Of a stretch of DNA of 64,000 nt, positions 9,422 to 16,160 are shown piece by piece. The translations under genes were made by a program, and so were the position numbers. Numbering within the stretch: position 1 is the first letter of the stretch; every line of letters starts with the position of its first letter. The DNA comes from Cyanophora paradoxa (taxonomy: Eukaryota > Glaucocystophyceae > Cyanophorales > Cyanophoraceae), in NCBI GenBank assembly GCA_004431415.1, contig QPMI01000457.1:248001-312000 (forward strand). The letters are read 5' to 3'. The notes beneath the pieces were generated by a model. That model saw only the letters and a list, made by a program, of their open reading frames with translations, was not told the origin of the DNA and made no database searches.

Positions 9422-10807
9422 ATGCCAGCAACTGGAAGAATAGTTAGGAGAACCACTGAGCAACTGCAAGGAAACCTACTGCCCATCACAGTTCCAAAGG
9501 AGGAAAAGGGGGAATCTCGAATTGTAAAAAAGTCTGAAATGAAAGAGCTTGTCCCAGTAGAGATTCCAGTTGCTATTGCAGTGAAAGAAACAAGCAAGAT
9601 TGCCAAGAGATTCTATGATGTGAGAACTGGTTACAAAGGGCTTCAAGCTATGAGGGCTGAGTTACCTGATGAATCCTATAAGCAGTTGCAAGAGTTCTAT
9701 AAAAAACAAGAAGTTGTTCAGATCAATGCACCTGCTATATCTAGGAAGAGAGATCCCATGGTCCCAATTAGGCAACCCCTTGATACCTATGTGATTGATT
9801 TGCTCTTTTTCCCAGCTTATAAGAAACAAAACAATGGCTATGATACCTTTATGACTGCAATGGAATCTACACTGAGAACTGGGTATATCATACCTATAAG
9901 GGATAAATCAGCTCTCACTACATTAGCTGCATTTAAACAGCTTGAAATGAGAGTGGCAAGACCCATAGTAAAGGTTCAATCAGATGCTGGGAGTGAGTTC
10001 CAAAATCGAATATTCCAGGAGTATTTATCTAGTAAATACATAGAACACCAAGTGAGTGGAACTGCAGACCACAGAAGCCAAGGTCGAATTGAAGCCTTTA
10101 ACAAGCAGATTAAGAGACTGATCACAAACTACTGCATAGCTAATAACACAGCTAGATTCTTTGATGTGTTGGGTGATATTGAGTTTAATTACAATAATAC
10201 AGTTCACTCAGCTACTAAGATGAAGCCAGGTGAAACTACAGAGGAGCATTATAGGTATATAGTGGGATTAGAAGATGAAAGATTCAAGAAATCAATAGCT
10301 TATCTTGATACCATGCAGCCTGGCATGTTTGTTAGAGTGAAAGTTGAGAAGAACCCCTTTGCTAAACAGGGTAACAATTGGTCTAGGATGGTTTACACTG
10401 TTGATAGTAGAGAAGGCTTTAAGTTTAAGCTAAAGAGTCCCACTGGAGAGATCATAGATAACAGGTTTGCTTTCCATGAGCTGTTGCCTGTGAATGCAGT
10501 TGAGTATCTGGAAGCCCCTACAGTGGATGCCTTAGAGCAAGCTAAAGAGGAAGCCAGGGCTGATGCTGCTATAAGGAGAGAAGGCATAGAAGCTGCTAAT
10601 GAAGTCCCAGATAAGCCTTTGATAGAGGCTAGAAAGGAGAAGGCTGGCAAAGTTAACAGGGAACTCAAAAAGCTCACTATAGCAGGCACACAGAAACTTT
10701 CAGAAGTGAATAGCCAGAGATGGTATAATGACTTTCAGACTACTAAGGAGTCATATACAGCCCCTAAACCTCAAAGAACACTAAGAGAAAGGACCAAAAC
10801 TAGCTAA
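9422..10807 (+). CDS. Retroviral-type DDE integrase (rve)
   Basis: A 461-aa integrase that would insert the element DNA into host chromosomes. The catalytic triad is visible as VIDLLFF (Asp), QSDAGSEF (Asp) and RIEAFNKQ (Glu). The N-terminal 110 residues are shared with the element 2 integrase (24364) and carry no clear HHCC zinc finger. The C-terminal part has a GMFVRVKVEK...GNNWSRMVYTV small-barrel-like segment followed by a charged tail. It follows pPolB with a 3-bp gap, implying coordinated expression. No breaks are seen. Confidence 0.92.
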   Translation: MPATGRIVRRTTEQLQGNLLPITVPKEEKGESRIVKKSEMKELVPVEIPVAIAVKETSKIAKRFYDVRTGYKGLQAMRAELPDESYKQLQEFYKKQEVVQINAPAISRKRDPMVPIRQPLDTYVIDLLFFPAYKKQNNGYDTFMTAMESTLRTGYIIPIRDKSALTTLAAFKQLEMRVARPIVKVQSDAGSEFQNRIFQEYLSSKYIEHQVSGTADHRSQGRIEAFNKQIKRLITNYCIANNTARFFDVLGDIEFNYNNTVHSATKMKPGETTEEHYRYIVGLEDERFKKSIAYLDTMQPGMFVRVKVEKNPFAKQGNNWSRMVYTVDSREGFKFKLKSPTGEIIDNRFAFHELLPVNAVEYLEAPTVDALEQAKEEARADAAIRREGIEAANEVPDKPLIEARKEKAGKVNRELKKLTIAGTQKLSEVNSQRWYNDFQTTKESYTAPKPQRTLRERTKTS

Positions 10808-11014
10808 TTAATAGCATCTAATAAGCATCTCCCCAAGATTCCCCCTATTATTAAAGTGGACTCAAGGTTGACTCATATTAATCGTAAAAGTAGTAATAGT
10901 ATATGGATTTTGTTACGAATTCAATGCAAGGGTTGACTAAGTGGGTTGAGTTGACTCAAATTTCACAGGAAATAACAATGAATCAGAGTATAAAATGCAT
11001 TATTTGAATCAACT

Positions 11015-11278
11015 ACACCAACTAACACTGAGAAAGTAGGTTATAACATATAGTATTACCATATATGGTTTGTCAGGCACTATAATATAGTTGTCAGGCA
11101 CTAATATAGTATGTCAGGCATTGTCAGGCACCTTTTTAGAAAACTTTTATAAAATTGAAATTTCATTGTTAATCCAAACAATGACTTAGCCAAAATAAAA
11201 TACTTTATGAAAATCGATAGATTTAATGCCTGACAAATAAATGCTGCCTGAAAGATTTAACACCAACTAACACTGAGA
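11015..11278. repeat. TGTCAGGCA foldback repeat, copy 3, flanked by 19-bp direct repeats
   Basis: Four TGTCAGGCA units (11,069-11,127) and two inverted units (TGCCTGACA near 11,227 and TGCCTGAAA near 11,245) enclose an AT-rich centre. A 19-bp sequence, ACACCAACTAACACTGAGA, is repeated exactly at 11015-11033 and 11260-11278, bracketing the foldback like a long target duplication or recombination scar. It is related in reverse orientation to copy 1 and in direct orientation to copy 2. Confidence 0.75.
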
Positions 11279-11316
11279 TTTTCACAATATATGAGGTCCT
11301 TACTGAATATGGTTTG

Positions 11317-11428
11317 TGTGACAGGTGTGACAGGTTTATCCCGTGGATTTTAAAAATCAATTTCTCACTAGGACTTTCCTTGGGATTGACCTGTCACACC
11401 TGTCACACCTGTCACACCTGTCACACCC
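11317..11428. repeat. GTGTGACAGG / CCTGTCACAC foldback
   Basis: Two GTGTGACAGG units (11,317-11,334) face four tandem CTGTCACACC units (11,391-11,428) across a 55-bp spacer, so a strong stem can form. It lies beyond the element 1 integrase. A terminator or 3'-end function is a guess from position. Confidence 0.65.
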
Positions 11429-11668
11429 AATTTTATAAGGGTCCCCCCTTAGACTCAACAAAACAATGATAAAATCATATAAGTTTCATGTATAATTACG
11501 ATTGAATTCAATAAGAGATCGATTTGTTAATATAAACAAATGAATCTTTTATGGATCTTAATCGAGTTTAGCGATATATTTCCGATTAAATGAATTAAAT
11601 TTAATTAAATTTAATCGAGAAAGTACATGAATATAATATCGATTAAATCAATTAACTTTTAGACCAAT

Positions 11669-11954
11669 CACACATAGTAAAATGCGGAGTTTTAACCAGA
11701 GGCAAGATCTAATTGAGATTCAGTTATATTATTCGGAAATATATACAGATTATCGATTAACTCAGTAAGACTAATCGGAAAATAAGAGAAATTTACGATA
11801 AAATATCGAAAAGAATACAAAATAATCGAAATAATTGAATATTCGATAAGATATACACAGATTATCGATTGATTGAAATAGAATATACGAGATATATCAA
11901 CAAAATCAATTAAGATTAAGCCGAGGGTTAAAACTCCGCATTTTACTATGTGTG
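11669..11954. repeat. 29-bp perfect inverted repeat at the element 1/2 junction
   Basis: The arm at 11669-11697 (starting CACACATAGTAAAATGCGGA) is the exact reverse complement of 11926-11954. The 228-bp interior is very AT-rich and noncoding. The right arm abuts the broken MCP coding sequence, so it marks the breakpoint. It may be a MITE or a remnant of an element terminal repeat; no third copy was seen. Confidence 0.8.
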
Positions 11955-12493
11955 CCATCCCCTACACTGATATTCAGTTTGCGGATTATACCGGTCAAGC
12001 TCTCGGCTCCGGTCTCCGCCTGTCACTATCTCAAATTTCGGGACTTGTTTACGCACTCGTTGTCAAGGTTCGCGACGAAAATGCACTCGGCAACAATTTC
12101 GGAGGGCACTCTACTGTCCGCACCCTTGCCTTTGATGATAATGTCGTGATGCAAGTCCTAAACAACAACAATTATCTATATTCCAACACTGGTGTCCCGC
12201 TGCAATCCGCTGCTATGGAGCTCGCCGATAAATTCAAGATGACCAACTGGATCGATAGCAACAAGCGCCCCATTTACACTGGCTTCTGCTTTGCTCTCGA
12301 TGGTAAAGCGGCACTCAAAGGTGAGAAGGCGACTGGCTACGTCGATCTAACTCAATCAGCTTCAAGTTTCCTGCTGCTCACACCAAATGGCACGCCCCTC
12401 GCCACCTGGACAAAGGTCGGTGTTCAGATCTCGGCTTACTGCCACAATATTCTTGTGATGAATGCCAATGGATTGTCAAAAATTAGCGCATGA
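11955..12493 (+). pseudogene. Major capsid protein, C-terminal fragment
   Basis: The 180 codons match the last part of the element 3 MCP from about residue 280 of 462: AIPxT, then LSQISGL, the GHSTVR/KHSVLK segment, LYSN, ATGYVDLTQS/QTGFVDLTNS and the end ILVMNANGLSKI/VLIVDAAGLRKV. The 5' portion is absent; upstream is the inverted-repeat arm, which supplies an accidental ATG at 11948. A single fragment cannot form the double jelly-roll capsomer, so this is a broken gene. Confidence 0.85.
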
Positions 12494-12567
12494 GGATTGT
12501 CGCGGGCAAAATTTGATGTCATTTTTAATCCTTTGTCTATTTAAGGACAAGACGATAATAAGGTTTA

Positions 12568-13302
12568 ATGGCATATCTCGAACGGATGGAAGGGATCAGA
12601 CGAATTGCTTTGTGTGGAAAGCATGGTGAGGGAAAGTATGCACTTGTAGATGAATCCGATTATGAGCATGTCATGAAAATAAGTAAGTGGTATTATCATA
12701 ATCAACGGGGATACTCATTTGGCTGGATTCCAACTGCAATGCAAACAGAGGGGAAGAAAGTAATAGATATGCACAAATGGATTTTCGGACATCAAGAAGG
12801 GCATTTTGTCGATCATATCAGTAGAGACAAACTCGATAATCGCCGCTGTAATCTTAGATTCTTAACACCGCGAGAAAACACAGTAAATTCAAGCATGAGA
12901 AAAACCAACAAATCCGGTTTCAAAGGTGTGTGCAAAGAGAAGAAAACTGATAAGTGGAAAGCTGATATACAAAATAAAGGTATCCGCTATCATCTCGGTT
13001 GCTATAACACAAAGGAAGAGGCGGCGGCTGCTTACAATATCAAAGCCATTGAGCTATTTGGGCACCTTGCGGTTCTTAATGATGTGGATCCTGAAATTAA
13101 ACCCCAACGGCTCTTATACTCAGTAAATACAAGTGGATATCGTGGAGTCAGCCAAACAGTGACTGGAAAGTGGGAAGGGTGCTTTGCATATAAAAAGCAA
13201 AGGTGGCGCAAGGTCTGTGATTCAAAAGAAGAAGCGGCACAGTTTTACAATGCAAAGGCGACTGAGATTCTCGGCGAAAAAGCTGTATTGAATGATATTT
13301 AA
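12568..13302 (+). CDS. HNH endonuclease with two AP2 domains
   Basis: A 244-aa protein of the homing-endonuclease type. The HNH core is near residues 70-115 (MHKWIFG...VDHISRDKLDNRRCNLR...N). Two AP2-type DNA-binding units follow: SGFKGVCKEK...KWKADI...LGCYNTKEEAAAAYN and SGYRGVSQT...KWEG...KEEAAQFYN. Such free-standing endonucleases are selfish genes common in giant viruses and phages. It is wedged between MCP and ATPase; elements 1 and 3 lack a gene at this position, though element 3 has an HNH-AP2 gene elsewhere (39115). Confidence 0.88.
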   Translation: MAYLERMEGIRRIALCGKHGEGKYALVDESDYEHVMKISKWYYHNQRGYSFGWIPTAMQTEGKKVIDMHKWIFGHQEGHFVDHISRDKLDNRRCNLRFLTPRENTVNSSMRKTNKSGFKGVCKEKKTDKWKADIQNKGIRYHLGCYNTKEEAAAAYNIKAIELFGHLAVLNDVDPEIKPQRLLYSVNTSGYRGVSQTVTGKWEGCFAYKKQRWRKVCDSKEEAAQFYNAKATEILGEKAVLNDI

Positions 13303-13348
13303 TCAGGCTGTCGCGTTTCGTAATTTTTATATGTTTCTTATAAGGGAA

Positions 13349-14260
13349 ATGGATATACAAGATCTGAGTGAGTTTGACCCGGCAAGTCTTTCATTCCCTT
13401 GCCGTTTACTCGCTGTCGGAAAAACGGGAGTAGGTAAGTCAGTATTCCTCAAATACCTGCTTTACCACAACGAGGACAAGATAGATTCGGTGATGATATT
13501 CGCTTCCACGATCTGGAACCATCAATATGACAATGTCACATCGTATTTGTATGAGGATTTCGATCATAAGCTGATCGACAATATAATACAGAAACGCAAG
13601 GAGCGAATCAAGAAAAAGGAGAAAGTCGGTAACCTGTTAATCATACTCGATGATTTCATTGACAATCCAAGTCTTTCGATGTCAGGAAGAGGTGAACCTA
13701 TATTAAATCAGCTATTCACGTCGGGGCGCCATTTATTCATATCTGTGTGGATTCTGTCACAAAAACTCACTAAGATTTCGCCGACACTTAGGGTTAACTC
13801 CGAATATATCTTTCTATTCTCGCTGCCCAACAGAAAAGAGATGGAGAGTGCTGAGGACGAGTTTAATCCATACGAAAAGCATTGGTTTGAGAAGGTAATG
13901 AACGAATACAGTCACAGCTATCAGGTTATCTGCATTGACAACTCGAAATATAGCCTGGAATTCTCTGTGGGCAAGGCTGATCCGGTGCCTGACGAATATA
14001 AATTCAAGCGGTTCTTTAAAAAAGCGGTGGAAGAGATAAAGCCCGCTGGTAAACAGCCGGTAAAACAGAGCTCCACAGAGGTAAATGGCGACCAACCCCA
14101 AACCACCGATATTACGAAACCTGTGAGTGGAAACGTCGCCACCTTAAAGCGATCCACCAAACGAATAATCGAAGCCGACCTACTTAAAGACCCCAATCTA
14201 TTGCTGGCATACCAAGAAAAGCGCCGCCCAAAATTTGCAAAGAAATTGGGTAAATTTTGA
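13349..14260 (+). CDS. Packaging ATPase (A32/FtsK-HerA type)
   Basis: About 303 aa from the ATG at 13349; this start is chosen because it aligns with the element 3 N-terminus (MDxxDELAQF against MDIQDLSEF), although the frame is open from 13292. Walker A is GKTGVGKS, Walker B LLIILDD, and the TSGRHLFIS...LSQKL...LRVNSE region matches the family sensor segment. A 75-residue Pro/Thr/Lys-rich tail extends past the core. The partner gene begins 23 bp later. No breaks are seen. Confidence 0.9.
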   Translation: MDIQDLSEFDPASLSFPCRLLAVGKTGVGKSVFLKYLLYHNEDKIDSVMIFASTIWNHQYDNVTSYLYEDFDHKLIDNIIQKRKERIKKKEKVGNLLIILDDFIDNPSLSMSGRGEPILNQLFTSGRHLFISVWILSQKLTKISPTLRVNSEYIFLFSLPNRKEMESAEDEFNPYEKHWFEKVMNEYSHSYQVICIDNSKYSLEFSVGKADPVPDEYKFKRFFKKAVEEIKPAGKQPVKQSSTEVNGDQPQTTDITKPVSGNVATLKRSTKRIIEADLLKDPNLLLAYQEKRRPKFAKKLGKF

Positions 14261-14283
14261 ATAAATTTCTCGCATAATGATAA

Positions 14284-14955
14284 ATGCCACCCAAGAACTC
14301 GCGGAAAGCTATCCAAATGGAAGATCAAAGCGCTGTTGTCGCTGGCAAGATTAATCCTGCGGAGGATGCCGGTCGCACTGGTGGTGCTGCGGCTTCTGAC
14401 CAAATAGATTTCGACCTAATTGATCCGAATACAAAGGTTTCAGAGCGTGCTCAAAAGGTGGATGCTAAGCGGGAGCCGGGCGATTCCACTGATAGAAAGC
14501 TGGCGGATCAATCCCTCGCTGAATCACAGCTCACAGGCGAAAAGCTTACTGATAACAAGGTGGTAAAAGCCGAAGCAACAGCCGCTTTACCTGCATCGAT
14601 GGAAGCCCCTAAAAAGCGGACATCTGTCTATGTGACCAAGGGCGAGAAAGTCGGTCAGGAATTAGAGGAGAAGTTTAGGGCGCTCGAAGCGCGACTGGCT
14701 ACATACGACACTACTGTGCGAGCCTTTGATGATTTCACTAAGGAATACAAACAGCGCAAGCTGATTAAACAGGCTGTTCGCGTGGAAATGGAAAAGAAGC
14801 GGGCGACTGTTCCCGATGTTCAGACAGTCGAAAGAAAAGAGACAGTCATAGCTGAAAATGCACCAAAGCCGGGCGGTTTCGTTAACCCATCGGGTGTGCA
14901 TGCACAGCCGGGTGCCAATCTGTCATCTATGTTTGGTGGACGTCGTCGCTTCTAA
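14284..14955 (+). CDS. Coiled-coil partner protein of the packaging ATPase
   Basis: A 223-aa protein with low-complexity N-terminal half and a helical core (LEEKFRALEARLATYDTTV, then a KQRKLIKQAVRVEMEKKRA basic helix and VPD), ending in SMFGGRRRF. It is the counterpart of the proteins at 799 and 38493. The conserved position after the ATPase and the shared basic tail suggest a packaging, scaffold or internal virion role; this is inference. Confidence 0.8.
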   Translation: MPPKNSRKAIQMEDQSAVVAGKINPAEDAGRTGGAAASDQIDFDLIDPNTKVSERAQKVDAKREPGDSTDRKLADQSLAESQLTGEKLTDNKVVKAEATAALPASMEAPKKRTSVYVTKGEKVGQELEEKFRALEARLATYDTTVRAFDDFTKEYKQRKLIKQAVRVEMEKKRATVPDVQTVERKETVIAENAPKPGGFVNPSGVHAQPGANLSSMFGGRRRF

Positions 14956-15106
14956 TGTGTAGGTCGTTCAAACATAAATGAATCCGCCCGTATTTAGAGC
15001 GGGTCTTAATATGAATTCCCTTGCAATAGGGACAGGTCGGCTCCACAAACACCATTATAAGGTCGACTAATTCGTATGGGAACACACGAGCAAGTAACAC
15101 CCTCAT
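14927..15106 (-). CDS. 59-aa CPYC-motif protein (possible redox or zinc protein)
   Basis: A short minus-strand ORF from ATG at 15106 reading MRVLLARVFPYELVDLI, then VEPTCPYCKG and a later CLNDL. CPYC is the active-site motif of glutaredoxins, but the protein is far shorter than a glutaredoxin and the motif is not N-terminal, so half a zinc knuckle is an alternative. It overlaps the 3' end of the plus-strand gene by 29 bp. It fills an otherwise empty 200-bp gap; element 1 lacks this gap. Confidence 0.42.
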   Translation of the reverse strand: MRVLLARVFPYELVDLIMVFVEPTCPYCKGIHIKTRSKYGRIHLCLNDLHIRSDDVHQT

Positions 15107-15155
15107 TTCCTTTTATTTTCTCCAATATTTAATACGTTGTGCAATATTAGGGTCG

Positions 15156-15503
15156 ATGAATTTCATCACGCAATGCATTGAGATGTTTCACCTACATTTT
15201 ATATCTCACTGTAAGTCCGGATGCTGCGACACAACCGTAGAGGTTGACATTTCGGACGAGGATAATGGAGGTAGGCGCCTTTCTGTATATTCCAACCACA
15301 GCGATAATCACGATCGCCCCCGATCTCGGTCACCCTCGCCTGTGCCCGCTGACTCCAATATAATCCCACAGACAGCAATAGAAGACGTGCAAGTATCCTA
15401 TATAAGACGCCGGTCGTGCCCTAATTTCGTAGAAGGTCATATTCGCGTTGATTCCCCTTATCCGCCAATTAATCCGCTTTATTTAGGCGGATACGATCGC
15501 TGA
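15156..15503 (+). CDS. Small CxSGCC protein
   Basis: A 115-aa protein with the family start EMFHLHFISHCKSGCCDTTV and an acidic SDEDN patch, matching the 90-aa protein at 1556. The C-terminal two thirds are Arg/Ser/Pro-rich and include SRSPSPVP, like disordered phosphorylation-prone regions. Function unknown. Position and order match element 1. Confidence 0.72.
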   Translation: MNFITQCIEMFHLHFISHCKSGCCDTTVEVDISDEDNGGRRLSVYSNHSDNHDRPRSRSPSPVPADSNIIPQTAIEDVQVSYIRRRSCPNFVEGHIRVDSPYPPINPLYLGGYDR

Positions 15504-15530
15504 AACAATTTTCGCGGTAAATAGTATCGA

Positions 15531-15671
15531 ATGCCCGACCCTGATCTCTACGCGATCCTATACAGGAAACGCGCGCAATATGCACTGGAAGCCGCTATTA
15601 AAAAACGTAGAGAAGAGCTCGCTTCGATCACAAAAAATGACAGCTCAGAAAATGATTTAAAGAAGAAATAG
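15531..15671 (+). CDS. 46-aa conserved mini-protein
   Basis: It begins MPDPDLYAILYRKRAQYALE and is the counterpart of the 36-aa ORF at 2038, with shared DPxxY, KRxQYAxEAAIK and a basic helix. The two elements have diverged strongly at DNA level, so conservation of this reading frame is good evidence that it is translated. Function unknown. Confidence 0.6.
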   Translation: MPDPDLYAILYRKRAQYALEAAIKKRREELASITKNDSSENDLKKK

Positions 15672-15685
15672 AAAATACGACTGAT

Positions 15686-15710
15686 AAAATATTTTCTCCG
15701 CTAATAGTAA
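15686..15710 (+). promoter_or_regulatory. Promoter-like motif before AT-hook gene
   Basis: AAAATATTTTCTCCGCTAAT followed by AGTAA, ending 11 bp before the ATG at 15722. Nearly identical to the block at 16126-16150. Confidence 0.65.
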
Positions 15711-15721
15711 GGAACGCGAAA

Positions 15722-15952
15722 ATGACCGCCATCGCTGCTGTAAATATTGAGGCAAAGCTTGTCACTGAGGACATGAAGAAAGGCGACGGACTTAATTATC
15801 GGATCCGTGAAATCATCAAAATGCGGAATCGGTATAACGAGGATCCCGAATATCGCGAATTCAAGAAGAAGATGGCTTTGGAATCGTATTATCGTCGCAA
15901 AGCCGAGGAGGGAAGCCATATGGGAAAGCGGGGGCGCCCCCGCAAGTATTAG
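15722..15952 (+). CDS. Small basic AT-hook protein (EYRE/GRP family)
   Basis: A 76-aa protein with the motif RYNEDPEYREFKKKMALESY followed by YRRKAEE and ending KRGRPRKY, an AT-hook-like tail. Its relatives are at 1812, 2822 and 40007. It directly precedes the primase-helicase, as copy 2 does in element 1. A role as a DNA-binding regulator of the replication genes is plausible but inferred. Confidence 0.78.
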   Translation: MTAIAAVNIEAKLVTEDMKKGDGLNYRIREIIKMRNRYNEDPEYREFKKKMALESYYRRKAEEGSHMGKRGRPRKY

Positions 15953-16160
15953 AAAACGCAAACTCTCGATTGCCGCTGAGCTCATTCCTTATTTTTCGTG
16001 CGGCTTTCCGATGTAAATCGGGAAGCTCCTTACCATACTATCGGTTGCCCGATCGCAATCGATTTTATCACCGGGAAAAAACCGTAAAGGGATTTAAGGA
16101 TAATGCGCAAAAAATGAACAACCTGAAAATATTTTCTCCGCTTAGAGTAAAACAGAGAAG
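15953..16160. other. Upstream region of the primase-helicase gene
   Basis: No gene seen. It contains GGGATTTAAGGA, a CAAAAAATGA box (16108-16117) and the AAAATATTTTCTCCGCTTAG block followed by AGTAA (16126-16150) that ends 10 bp before the helicase ATG. Confidence 0.6.

Larger units (their letters stand above)
1..11668 (+). mobile_element. Element 1: AT-rich Polinton-like element, left end outside window
   Basis: The block holds packaging ATPase, coiled-coil partner, small basic proteins, TVpol-S3H helicase, protein-primed DNA polymerase B and DDE integrase, nearly all on the plus strand. pPolB plus a retroviral-type integrase plus an A32-like ATPase is the signature of Polinton/Maverick elements and related polinton-like viruses. 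Capsid genes are not in view and would lie left of position 1, as they do in element 3. The right limit is uncertain: the last gene stops at 10807 and AT-rich noncoding DNA follows to the foldback at 11669. The helicase is frameshifted, so this copy looks decayed unless those shifts are assembly errors. Confidence 0.85.
10808..11945. other. AT-rich noncoding region with several foldback repeats
   Basis: No convincing gene. It holds two TTGACTCA-like patches (about 10,860-10,960), the third TGTCAGGCA foldback, a GTGTGACAGG/CCTGTCACAC foldback (11,317-11,428), a long AT-rich run with many ATCGATTAA-like words, and a 29-bp inverted repeat (11,669-11,954). It separates the element 1 integrase from the truncated capsid gene of element 2. 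Confidence 0.6.

Noticed and set aside
11692-11958. 88-aa minus-strand ORF across the 29-bp foldback
   Set aside because: It is made of AT-rich, Ile/Tyr/Phe-rich sequence, starts and ends in the repeat arms, and has no counterpart; it is a by-product of the AT-rich interior.
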